Positions 46,365-54,252 of a stretch of DNA of 64,000 nt are shown piece after piece. A program made the translations under genes and the position numbers. This stretch comes from Streptomyces sp. CC0208. Lineage in GTDB: Bacteria; Actinomycetota; Actinomycetes; Streptomycetales; Streptomycetaceae. Location of the stretch: the NCBI RefSeq assembly GCF_003443735.1, contig NZ_CP031969.1, forward strand, positions 8,866,001 through 8,930,000, read 5' to 3'. The stretch's first letter is position 1; every line of letters begins with the position of its first letter. The notes below the pieces were generated by a model. The model was not told the origin of the DNA, did not search any database, and saw only the letters and a program-made list of their open reading frames with translations.

Positions 46365-46569
46365 AGAACCACCTTAGCCAGTTGCCGCCCGAAGTGCAAC
46401 CATGTTAGAACCGTCATGGGTGGTTCTGCGTCGACTCGGCGCTCTCGTAGGATTCGCCGAGGTCAGAAGCAGGTTTCCGGCCACCGACTGGGGCGACTCG
46501 GCGCCGATCGAGCACTGCTCGCGTCGAGGGGCTCCTGGCATGCCACGCCAGAGCCGGAGGTAGTTGACG

Positions 46570-47193
46570 ATGGTGGATTTAACAGTACTGCCGAGCTATA
46601 TTGCGGTGATCCTGCTCTTTCTCGCTCCGCCCGGGCCTGATATGGCCTATATGCTCGCAGTGGGTCTTGAAGGTGGTCGCCTGTCCGCGGTGAGAGCCAT
46701 CCTCGGTATAGGAACAGGCATGAGTGTCTATGCCGCCGCCGTTGTTGCCGGGATGGGGGAGATCGCCCGATCGCACCCATCGGTGCTTGATGCCGTGAGA
46801 ATACTGGGTGCAGGTTATCTGCTGTGGTTGGCGTACGTGACAATGCGAAGTGCGCGTCGCGCGGTCAGCGGACACGGAGACATCGCGACAGGGAGGTGGT
46901 ATTTGCGAGGAGTGTTAGTCAGCCTGACGAATCCGAAAATTATTCTCTTCTACCTCGCAGTGCTCCCGCAGTTCATAGGAGGTGCAGAGAACCCCGAATT
47001 GCAGATGACTCTTCTTGGTGCAATCAACGTCCTGATGGAGATAATTCTCTACGGGTCCATTGGCGTGTTGTCGGGATTTTTTCAGGCACGACTCACCGGC
47101 TCAACAAGAGCGACGGCTGTGCTGAATTATGCTGCGTGTTCCGTTTATGTTGTGCTGGCAGCGGCGATCTCTGTCGAGGTTCTCCTGCCCTGA
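46570..47193 (+). CDS. LysE/RhtB-family amino acid exporter
   Basis: 207 residues from ATG 46570 (GGAGG at 46556; a TTG at 46564 is closer but less well spaced). Six hydrophobic spans; APPGPDMAYMLAVGLEGGRL and SLTNPKIILFYLAVLPQFI are the LysE-family signatures. Exports an amino acid or related small molecule. Visibly AT-richer than the rest of the window, as is its divergent CGNR partner, suggesting recent acquisition as a pair. Confidence 0.92.
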   Translation: MVDLTVLPSYIAVILLFLAPPGPDMAYMLAVGLEGGRLSAVRAILGIGTGMSVYAAAVVAGMGEIARSHPSVLDAVRILGAGYLLWLAYVTMRSARRAVSGHGDIATGRWYLRGVLVSLTNPKIILFYLAVLPQFIGGAENPELQMTLLGAINVLMEIILYGSIGVLSGFFQARLTGSTRATAVLNYAACSVYVVLAAAISVEVLLP

Positions 47194-47264
47194 TACTCCA
47201 GCCGGACGTCTGTATTTCTCCGGGGGGGCGTGGACGGGGCGGTCTCAGGGCGTACGCATCCGCG

Positions 47265-47725
47265 GCGACGGATCATGGACGCGATCTTCTACGTGGTGCA
47301 CCTGGTGGCACCATGACGGCACTGTCGAGCGAATCCATGGAGCTCTACGCAGGAGGGTCCGTTCAGTCGAGCGGCGCAGTGCCGAGTCGTCCGTCGGGTT
47401 CGACTCACAGTCCGTCCGCACCGCCGACACACTCCGGGGTTCCGGCGGTCACACGGGGGCTTCGATGCAGGCAGAAGGCCAAAGCTGGCAAACGGTTCCT
47501 CGTCACCGACACACTCGGCTTGCTCCTGGCGGTCCACGTCGTAGCGGCCGGAGTCCAAGAACGATCACTGCCCACCGGCACCTGGCTCGCGACTATGAGA
47601 GCATCTCGGCCTACTCGGAGACCGTGATCCGTGGGGCCATGATTGGGGGTCATGGGTCGCCGCCTGGCGCGGGGTGGACCTGCCAATCGTCCTGGCCCCA
47701 AACCCCTTCCCCAGCTGCGGTGACG
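47265..47725 (+). pseudogene. IS5-family transposase relic with large internal deletion
   Basis: Pieces in order: MDAIFYVVHLVAP, then DGTVERIHGALRRRVRSVER, VGFDSQSVRTADTL, a frame change to RFLVTDTLGLLLAVHVVAAG, then a jump to TAHRRLARDYESISAYSETV, IRGAMIG. The order is that of IS5-type transposases, but catalytic parts and frame are lost. Confidence 0.78.
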
Positions 47726-47751
47726 CGCCAGAACGCCAGTACCGTGTCGCT

Positions 47752-48318
47752 GTGACCAGTGACAAGGCCGACCGTCGCGGGCTCTGGGACGGCGCGGCGG
47801 TCCGTGCCCGTACCGCCGCCATGTCCCGGCGAGACCCTGGGCATCAGCGGTTCGGGTCCTCACACCATGGATATCGGCTTCGGCCTCCTCTGGCAGAGGA
47901 CACGGTCCGGCTGTTCGAGCAGCAGCACGATGTCCGGCTCCCCGCTTCCTACCGCAGCTTCCTCAAGGATGTCGCCGACGGAGGAGCGGGACCGGACTAC
48001 GGGCTCCTGGGCCTTACCGAGGAAGTGGACGACGACGAGGCCCTGCACGACCTTCGAGAAGAGGGCCGACGCGTGGGCTTCCTGGCCACGCCTTTTCCGC
48101 ACACCACCGAGTGGCCGGGGCCGGGCAAGAACGGTGATGCCAACTACTCGGTCGGAGGGAGTCTCGTCATCGGGGAGCGCGGTTGCGGCATGTTCCACCG
48201 GCTGGTCGTCACGGGGAGGAACGCTGGCCAGGTCTGGCTCGACGATCCCGACTGGGGCGGCCTGACACCCGGGCCGGACTTCCGAGACTGGTACCTGGCA
48301 TGGCTGGCTACGACCTGA
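47752..48318 (+). CDS. SMI1/KNR4-family protein
   Basis: About 188 residues from GTG 47752 (an ATG at 47821 is the alternative; the leader before it looks helical and family-like). YRLRPPLAEDTVRLFEQQHD, VRLPASYRSFLKDVADGGAG, YGLLGL, GERGCGMFHRLVVTG, FRDWYLAWL are the SMI1/KNR4 pattern. Many members are immunity proteins to polymorphic toxins; no toxin partner is adjacent. The N-terminus abuts an IS5 relic. Confidence 0.85.
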   Translation: MTSDKADRRGLWDGAAVRARTAAMSRRDPGHQRFGSSHHGYRLRPPLAEDTVRLFEQQHDVRLPASYRSFLKDVADGGAGPDYGLLGLTEEVDDDEALHDLREEGRRVGFLATPFPHTTEWPGPGKNGDANYSVGGSLVIGERGCGMFHRLVVTGRNAGQVWLDDPDWGGLTPGPDFRDWYLAWLATT

Positions 48319-48388
48319 CTGCTGGGGTCTGAGGCCCGTCGGGGCAAGCTGGTCGGCAGATCCGGAACGCGGTCTCAGCATGGAACTG

Positions 48389-49447
48389 TCAACTGTTGCG
48401 GCGTGTCCACTGCGCGGCCCGGACCGTTCCCTCCTGAATGTCCTGCCGGGGCAGTTGGAGGTCGAAAGCGTCCTCCAGGGCGTGGAAGTACAGCTCGAAC
48501 TCGCTGGTGAGTTCGGGGTGGTCCAATTCGGCACGGCGTATGGCCTGGTTGAGGAAGTCAAGCTGACCCCCTCGGAAGTAGGGGGCGCGGCCTCGGTCGT
48601 ACCAGATCAGCTCCAGGACGCCCCAGTCGTCATCGACACGGCGGCCGTCGCGCATGTAGTCGAAGGTGTAGATGGCCTTCGCTGAGGTGGCGTTCAGGTG
48701 CACCGCCTCGGTGACACCGAGCCGGGCGAGAGCCTCAAGATCGGGCCCGGAGCCGGGGGTCTCGTGGTACATCAGGAACGCCCAGTCGCCGGCCTTCCCG
48801 TAGCAGCAGGTTTCCCAGACGATGTCCCAGTGGTCGAACGTCCCGCCGTCCATGCTGCGCAGATCCGCAAGACGGGTCCCGGCGGCGATCTGTGCGGGGT
48901 CGGCGCCGTGAAGCAGGGCGATCTGTTCGGCGCTGATGCTCTCGCCACGGAAGAAGGCGAGGTGGGTGTAGGGGTCCTGCTCGCGCCAACTGCCGGCGAT
49001 CCAGGCAAGGCGCTCCAGCGGGTCGCGCCCGCACGCAGCGGAGGGCCGCGTACCGTCCATGCCGCCGTTGCGGAATCGGCTGCCCCAGGCGGGGTTGATC
49101 CGGTCCAGCAGCTCGGCCTGCCCGGAGACGAGATTGGCCACCGGACCGTGACCCGGGGACCGGGCCGCGATGTGCTCGGCAAGCTCGCGGACCGCGTCCT
49201 CGGCGGCGAAGTACAGCACCTGATCCAGGTCCTGCGTGACGAAGACTTCCCGATAGGGACCGATGTGGCCGTGCACCGTGCCGCCGTCGTCCAGGACCAG
49301 GAAGAGACGACCGTGCGACTCGCCCACGTGCCGCTCGTACTGGTCGGGTGAGGTGCCGATGGGCGGGAGCATCGCGTCGTCGAGCACGTCAGAGCCCGCG
49401 GACACCTGGTGCCAGGCCCGCTTGAGTGTGTACGCCGAAATCTGCAT
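48389..49447 (-). CDS. Hypothetical protein, 352 aa
   Basis: From ATG 49447 (MQISAYTLKRAWHQVSAG). Contains WDIVWETCCYGKAGDWAFLM, VTEAVHLNATSAKAIYTFDY and LFLVLDDGGTVHGHIGPYRE. The middle resembles small DUF6461-like proteins by eye, but I am not sure. No signal or membrane span. Convergent with the SMI1 gene, 70 bp apart. Confidence 0.75.
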   Translation of the reverse strand: MQISAYTLKRAWHQVSAGSDVLDDAMLPPIGTSPDQYERHVGESHGRLFLVLDDGGTVHGHIGPYREVFVTQDLDQVLYFAAEDAVRELAEHIAARSPGHGPVANLVSGQAELLDRINPAWGSRFRNGGMDGTRPSAACGRDPLERLAWIAGSWREQDPYTHLAFFRGESISAEQIALLHGADPAQIAAGTRLADLRSMDGGTFDHWDIVWETCCYGKAGDWAFLMYHETPGSGPDLEALARLGVTEAVHLNATSAKAIYTFDYMRDGRRVDDDWGVLELIWYDRGRAPYFRGGQLDFLNQAIRRAELDHPELTSEFELYFHALEDAFDLQLPRQDIQEGTVRAAQWTRRNS

Positions 49448-49580
49448 GGGCGTCAGTATGCGACCGGCCACTGACACGGTTGTCTCCAGAAGGTGTCTTC
49501 GGTGGCGAGGTGGCCGGTGGGTGGGGCCCTGCAAGGTGCTGCGCCGTCAGGAGGATCGTGCTGAGAGGAATGATCTTCGA

Positions 49581-50192
49581 TCATTCCTCGGCGTTCGGTT
49601 CCGGCACCGGGCCCGGGCCCAGGACCCTGGTGGCGAAGTCCGCCAACTGAGCCCGCATTGTCTCCCGCGGGACGCCCTCCTCGCCGGCCAGGTGCTCGAC
49701 CAGGTCGGCTCGCGTGGCGGCGAGCAGGGCGTGGGCGATGAAGTCGGCGTCGGGCAGGCCGGGAATCTGCTCCAGCACGGATTGGAGCAAGCCGTGCCAC
49801 CCCTTGTAGTGGTCCGGCTGATACGGGCTGGTGCTTGCTCCGCCCGCCTCCAGCGCGAGCGTGAGGCGTCGGTTGTCGAGTTTGAAACACAGGAGGGCGT
49901 CGAGCAGGGCGATAGCGCGGGTCCCCGGAGGGGTCGCGGGTCCCAGCGGCGGCGGGCCTGACTCGACGGCCTCCCTGATCGGGTCGAGCCGTGCCTCGTA
50001 CAGCGCACGCAGCAGGCCGGCGCGGTCACCGAAGGCGCGGAAGAGAGTCCCTTTGCCGACGCCGGCGGCCTCGGCGATGTCGGCCATGGTGACGTCGCCG
50101 GGGCTCTCGCGGCCGGCGAAGAGGGTGTCGGCGGCTGTGAGCACGGCTTCCCGGTTGCGGACGGCGTCCTTGCGGGACTTGCGTTCGGGCAT
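49581..50192 (-). CDS. TetR-family transcriptional regulator
   Basis: 203 residues from ATG 50192 (upstream frame is noise and crosses the operators). DNA-binding part RNREAVLTAADTLFAG, VTMADIAEAAGVGKGTLFRA; helical ligand domain after about 70. Divergent from the SnoaL/NmrA pair with two identical operator-like repeats between, so it very probably controls them. Confidence 0.93.
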   Translation of the reverse strand: MPERKSRKDAVRNREAVLTAADTLFAGRESPGDVTMADIAEAAGVGKGTLFRAFGDRAGLLRALYEARLDPIREAVESGPPPLGPATPPGTRAIALLDALLCFKLDNRRLTLALEAGGASTSPYQPDHYKGWHGLLQSVLEQIPGLPDADFIAHALLAATRADLVEHLAGEEGVPRETMRAQLADFATRVLGPGPVPEPNAEE

Positions 50193-50213
50193 GGTGCTCC
50201 CTCGTTTGCAAAG

Positions 50214-50228
50214 CGGACCGGAGGTCCG
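50214..50228. promoter_or_regulatory. TetR operator copy 1
   Basis: CGGACC-GGA-GGTCCG, perfect 6-bp arms. The arms recur at 50240 with the same spacer length. Lies 22 bp before the TetR start. Confidence 0.75.
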
Positions 50229-50239
50229 TATCGTCGAAG

Positions 50240-50254
50240 CGGACCCAAGGTCCG
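50240..50254. promoter_or_regulatory. TetR operator copy 2
   Basis: CGGACC-CAA-GGTCCG, perfect arms identical to copy 1. Centre-to-centre distance 26 bp. Lies 25 bp before the SnoaL-like start. Confidence 0.75.
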
Positions 50255-50278
50255 GATTCCGTGAACTGGAGGATACCC

Positions 50279-50704
50279 ATGTCCGCACCGACTTCGCCGG
50301 TGGACCTGTACCGCCACAGCCTGCGACTGCTGCTCGACAAGAACATTCCCGCATGGGTCGACCTGTGGGCCGAGGACGGCCTCATGGAGTTCCCCTTCGC
50401 GCCCGCAGGCCGGCCCCAGCGCCTGGTGGGCAAGGAGGCCGTCGCCGCCTACATGCGGCACTATCCCGACCACATAGATCTGCACGGCTTCCCCGACCTG
50501 CGGATCCATCAGACCACCGACCCGCAGACCATCGTGGTCGAGATGCGGGGCGTCGGTCGCCTGGTGCAGACCGGCGCCCCCTTCGACATGACCTACATCG
50601 CCGTCGTGACCGTCCGAGACGGGCGTATCACCTCCTACCGCGACTACTGGAACCCCCTCGCCCTCCAGGAACCCGGCACCGACTTCGCGGGGAGCGGCCG
50701 ATGA
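50279..50704 (+). CDS. SnoaL/NTF2-like protein
   Basis: 141 residues from ATG 50279. Ketosteroid-isomerase-like fold: LYRHSLRLLLDKNIPAWVDL, DGLMEFPFAP, MTYIAVVTVRDGRITSYRDY, the usual SnoaL pattern. Could be an isomerase, hydrolase or binding partner of a small molecule. Its TGA overlaps the ATG of the NmrA gene (ATGA), so both are translated together under the TetR protein. Confidence 0.9.
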   Translation: MSAPTSPVDLYRHSLRLLLDKNIPAWVDLWAEDGLMEFPFAPAGRPQRLVGKEAVAAYMRHYPDHIDLHGFPDLRIHQTTDPQTIVVEMRGVGRLVQTGAPFDMTYIAVVTVRDGRITSYRDYWNPLALQEPGTDFAGSGR

Positions 50705-51549
50705 CGACCGCAGGCACCACTTTGGTCATCGGCGCCACCGGAACCACCGGCAGCCGCACTGCCGCACAGCTGGCAGCCGGCGGCCACCGCGTCAAAGCCG
50801 CCAGCCGGCGGGGCACCCCGGTCGCCGACGCCGAGCCCGTCCCCTTCGACTGGCACGCCCCCGACACCCACGCCTCCGCGCTCGACGGGGTCGACCGTGT
50901 CTACCTCATACCGCCGGTAGGTGACTCCGAGGCCGCAGCGGTCATGCTGCCGTTCCTTCGGCAGGCCCGCAGCCTCGGCGTTCGACGCGCGGTGCTCCTG
51001 AGCTCCTCGGCCATTCCCGCAGGCGGCCCGGCGGTGGGAACGGTGCACCAGGCCCTGCCCGGTCTGTTCCAGGAGTGGGCCGTACTGCGACCCTCGTGGT
51101 TCATGCAGAACTTCACCGGCGCGCACGCGCACGGCCGCAGCATCCGTGACGAAGGCACCATCTGCACCGCGACCGGACGTGGTCGCGTCGCCTTCGTGGA
51201 CGCCGAGGACATCGCAGCCGTCGCGGTCCGCGCTCTGACCGACGAACGGGCCCCCGACACCGACCTCGTCCTCACCGGCCCCGAGGCGCTCAGCCACGAC
51301 GACATCGCCAGGATCATGACTGAGGTCACCGGCCGGTCCGTGGTCCATCGCCGTCTGACGTACGAGCAGATGCGCGATCGCCTCACGGCGGAAATCCCGG
51401 TGGAGTTCGCCGCATTGCTGGCCGACATGGATCGTGCGATCGCCGCGGGGGCGGAGGACCGCGTCACGGACGCGGTCCAGCGGCTCACCGGCCGGGCCCC
51501 GCGCAGCTTCCGGGCCCTGCTTGAGGCGGAGACGCGCTGCGGTGGCTGA
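50701..51549 (+). CDS. NmrA/SDR-type NAD(P)-binding oxidoreductase
   Basis: 282 residues. Rossmann motif LVIGATGTTGSRTAAQLAAG at the N-terminus; VLRPSWFMQNF and VAFVDAEDIAAVAVRAL are typical of NmrA-like atypical short-chain dehydrogenases (NADPH-dependent quinone or azo-type reductases, or redox sensors). ATGA overlap with the SnoaL gene. Likely part of a TetR-controlled detoxification unit. Confidence 0.92.
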   Translation: MTTAGTTLVIGATGTTGSRTAAQLAAGGHRVKAASRRGTPVADAEPVPFDWHAPDTHASALDGVDRVYLIPPVGDSEAAAVMLPFLRQARSLGVRRAVLLSSSAIPAGGPAVGTVHQALPGLFQEWAVLRPSWFMQNFTGAHAHGRSIRDEGTICTATGRGRVAFVDAEDIAAVAVRALTDERAPDTDLVLTGPEALSHDDIARIMTEVTGRSVVHRRLTYEQMRDRLTAEIPVEFAALLADMDRAIAAGAEDRVTDAVQRLTGRAPRSFRALLEAETRCGG

Positions 51550-51672
51550 TGTTCGGGGCCGATCGGGTGTGAGTGTGTCGGCACGCGGCGACTCCTCGCA
51601 ATTCCAGGTCGTCCTGGGTTGCATCCGGGTCCCGCGGCTGGGGCCGGGCGGGCCGCGTGTTCGTCCTGCTGG

Positions 51673-51959
51673 GGTCCGCGCCGACAACGCGTACGCCTTC
51701 CGCAAGAACCGCGCCTACCTGCGCCGATGTGGTATCCGCTGCACCATCCCGGACGAGGCCGACCACCCGCAACCGCATGAAACGCGGCTCCCATGGCGGC
51801 CGCCGCCGAAGTCCGACCCGGCGGACTACAAGGCCCGGCATGCAGGGGAGTGCGGCATGAATCGCTCAATAGACGCCGTGCCGTGGCGACGCGCTGTGAC
51901 GAGCTCGCGTCCGCTACGAGGCGACCGTCCTCGTAGCGGACAACAACGCATGGCTGTGA
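51673..51959 (+). pseudogene. IS5-family transposase C-terminal relic
   Basis: DNAYAFRKNRAYLRRCGIRC, TIPDEADHPQ, then frame changes and stops, ending RVRYEATVLVADNNAWL. IS5-type transposase end; inactive. Confidence 0.75.
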
Positions 51960-51963
51960 CCTC

Positions 51964-52464
51964 TCACGCCGCTCGTTCCATGCAGACCAACTGGTCCCGC
52001 TCGTCCCACGACTCGGTGACGGTGAATCCGAGCCGCTCGTACAAAGCGATCGCGCCCGCCCGCCATTTCCACACCGACAGCCGTACCGTGCGGACGCCGC
52101 TCTCCGCAGCATGCACGAGCGCGGCGCTGACCAGGCTGGACGCGATGCCCCGCCCTCGGAACGCCGGGTCCGTCCAGAGTCTTTTGACCTCGGACCGTCC
52201 GTCGACAGAGGCGGTCACCACCAGGCAGCCCACCGCGGTGTCTCCGCTCAACGCCAGCAGCACGACGTCGTCAACGAACACGGCCTGCGGGTCCGCGATC
52301 TCCACCCGGTAGCGGTCCGGCAACCCCTCCACACCGGCGACGGCCTCACCCTTCTCGGCCTGCGTCTGCAGATGGTAGGCCGCCAGCAGATCTGCCAGCC
52401 CATCCTGGGCGGAAGGGGCCTGGCCTGGCCAGCGGACGATGAGAACCTCGCGTTGATCAGTCAC
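51964..52464 (-). CDS. GNAT-family N-acetyltransferase
   Basis: About 166 residues from GTG 52464 (VTDQREVLIVRW); an ATG at 52503 is the alternative, and neither has a clear ribosome site. AVGCLVVTASVDGRSEVKRL, acetyl-CoA loop FRGRGIASSLVSAALVHAAE, YERLGF complete the GNAT fold. Substrate unknown. Confidence 0.85.
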   Translation of the reverse strand: MTDQREVLIVRWPGQAPSAQDGLADLLAAYHLQTQAEKGEAVAGVEGLPDRYRVEIADPQAVFVDDVVLLALSGDTAVGCLVVTASVDGRSEVKRLWTDPAFRGRGIASSLVSAALVHAAESGVRTVRLSVWKWRAGAIALYERLGFTVTESWDERDQLVCMERAA

Positions 52465-52509
52465 GACGTGAGCATCGCATGACACATGCCAGGGCCAGAA
52501 CAAGTATCT

Positions 52510-52660
52510 TGATCCACTTTCGGCACGCGCCCCAAGAGCGCCACCTGGGGCCGGCGCGGACGCACGACGGTGGTGGCGGTGACCGCCGCCGACACCAAGC
52601 GGGTCTGGACGGCCACGCTGATCTGCACCAGCGCATGCGGTACGACACCGGGCTCATCGA
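52510..52660 (+). pseudogene. IS630-type transposase fragment
   Basis: TWGRRGRTTVVAVTAADTKR, VWTATLICTS resembles the TWxRRGxTPVV block of IS630-family transposases. The frame soon breaks. Confidence 0.5.
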
Positions 52661-52769
52661 GGGCTTCGTCGCCGGGACCGGGCTCGACCTGACACCGCCG
52701 GAAGCCATCGAGGATCCTGGTGCCGGAAGGCACCGCCGACCGGATTCACGACGGGCTCGGCGTCGCCGG

Positions 52770-52905
52770 GCGAAGTCGATTCGTCCCTGGTCGAGGCCAC
52801 CGTAGTGAGCGCCGTGGCCTCGGTGGTGTTCCGGCGCGAGCGCCAGGTCCGCCAGCGTCCGCACCGGCCCGTCCGAGTACAACTCCGTCCGGAAGCATGA
52901 CACTT
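52770..52905 (-). pseudogene. IS701-type transposase fragment
   Basis: FRTELYSDGPVRTLADLALA, PEHHRGHGAHYGGLDQGRID matches the start of IS701-like transposases (DGPVxTLVxLxLxPEHRRGHGALY). Short, internally shortened, inactive. Confidence 0.6.
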
Positions 52906-53054
52906 CCGCGAACGGCTCCGGCAGGACTGGCTTCAGCAGTCGAAAGCCCGGAAGCGGTCCGCGCTGCCTGCCACACGCCCAGCGCTGATACGAGGCGATG
53001 CGGCTGCCGTGAACCAGCGGCGCACCCGGAAGATCGGGACTGGATATCACGGCT

Positions 53055-53135
53055 GCCGAGAACGTGAAGACTGGGCAGGGCTTCCCACGCGGGATCCGGT
53101 CCCGGCGCCAGCCGGATCCTGCCAAGGTCCTCCTC
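53055..53135 (-). pseudogene. Start of an HTH regulator gene, truncated
   Basis: EEDLGRIRLAPGPDPAWEAL, PSLHVLG is nearly the same as the start of the regulator at 43344. It then decays. It lacks its own ATG here and keeps the upstream TTTCGG-N6-CCGAAA site at 53136. The stretch 53154-53511 holds no gene. Confidence 0.65.
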
Positions 53136-53153
53136 TTTCGGCGAGGACCGAAA
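53136..53153. promoter_or_regulatory. TTTCGG-N6-CCGAAA inverted repeat, second copy
   Basis: TTTCGG CGAGGA CCGAAA, identical in all 18 bases to the site at 43435. Upstream of the truncated regulator remnant. Confidence 0.6.
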
Positions 53154-53511
53154 CAGTTCCCCTGTGCCACCAGACGTGTTCTATTCTCAGGAACGGGTGG
53201 CACGAGAAGCCCGGGGTGTGCGTCGTCATGTGTCTTTTCCGGGATGCCGGAGGGAAGGACGCCGTCGGAAAGGACCGCAGGAGGGGTCGCATTGCGATCG
53301 GGGCGGAATCTGCCGCACGAGGCAAACAGTCATGTATGCCGACGGTTTGACAGCTCCCCGGTATTTTCTTCCCTCCCGTACTAACACCCTTGCCTATGCG
53401 GAAACGTCGCCACCGACATGAGTCTGCCCCGACCCCGGTGAGTCCGACGCTTCATTCCCCGGCTTCCAGGGTGAAAGCGCGTCGGATCACCGGAGAGTGC
53501 ACGGAATCACC

Positions 53512-53886
53512 TCAGCATTCGCCGCGCCAGACCGCCTTGGTGAACACCACGCCACTGGTGAAGTTCCACTTGTAGTCGCCGGGTCCGGGGTTGTAGTGCA
53601 GGCAGTCCTCATAGGTACCGCCGTTGTACGTCCAGGTCAGTTCGATGTGGTCCTCACCTGGGAACTCTACGCCGTTGTTGAAGACGGATCTGCCGCTGAC
53701 GCTGCCCGTCCAGTTGCCCGCGGACTTCACCAGCAACTGGCCGGTCTGACCCTCGCCCGCGTATATGCAGAAGTAACTCTTCTCGCATCCCGGAGGGTTC
53801 GGTTCCGCTGACGCGGCGGGCGAGAGGGCGAGCACACCGGAGAACGCGGCGGAAACAGCCAGTGTCACGAATAAGCGCTTACGCAC
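53512..53886 (-). CDS. Secreted peptidase inhibitor family I36 protein
   Basis: 124 residues from GTG 53886 with GGAGG 9 nt upstream. Signal peptide (RKRLFVTLAVSAAFSGVLAL, SPAASA). Mature part has four Cys (CEKSYFC...DCL...GEC) and IYAGEGQTGQL, the I36 / SMPI-like beta-sandwich of Streptomyces protease inhibitors. Exported; probably binds a metallo- or serine protease. Compare the cysteine-free relative at 43568. Confidence 0.85.
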   Translation of the reverse strand: MRKRLFVTLAVSAAFSGVLALSPAASAEPNPPGCEKSYFCIYAGEGQTGQLLVKSAGNWTGSVSGRSVFNNGVEFPGEDHIELTWTYNGGTYEDCLHYNPGPGDYKWNFTSGVVFTKAVWRGEC

Positions 53887-53994
53887 GAATCTTCCTCCTC
53901 TTTCGACGTCGGTCCATGCCCACCGTAGCAACGGCCAGGCGAGGACGGAAGCATTCCCCTGATCACGACCCCTTGGTGGTGCAGCAAGAGAAAC

Positions 53995-54004
53995 TTGATA
54001 TCAA
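53995..54004. promoter_or_regulatory. TTGATATCAA palindrome before the Rhs gene
   Basis: Perfect 10-bp AT-rich palindrome in the 366-bp gap between the I36 gene and the Rhs gene. Could be a regulator site; nothing else is seen in this gap. Confidence 0.3.
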
Positions 54005-54252
54005 CGCCACCCGTCATGGAACCGAGAATTCCGGGGACCGTTTTTCGCCGTCCTGAACAGGGAGGTCCGAGCGATTCTCGAACGGCGTTTCCGCCGTCAC
54101 CTGCACCGCGCCATGAAAAGCGCCCCGAACAATGACCTGTTCACGACCCAACCGTCCGTGCCGCATATTGCCTCTGGCCGATGTTCGGTCAGGGTGTGAC
54201 CTCTTGGCCTCCTCGGCGTGACTGCCGAACTCGTCTCCGCAAGGGGGAAAAA

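Noticed and set aside
52457..53203. A 248-codon minus-strand gene
   Set aside because: It strings together pieces of unrelated transposase and regulator remnants that read correctly only in other frames.
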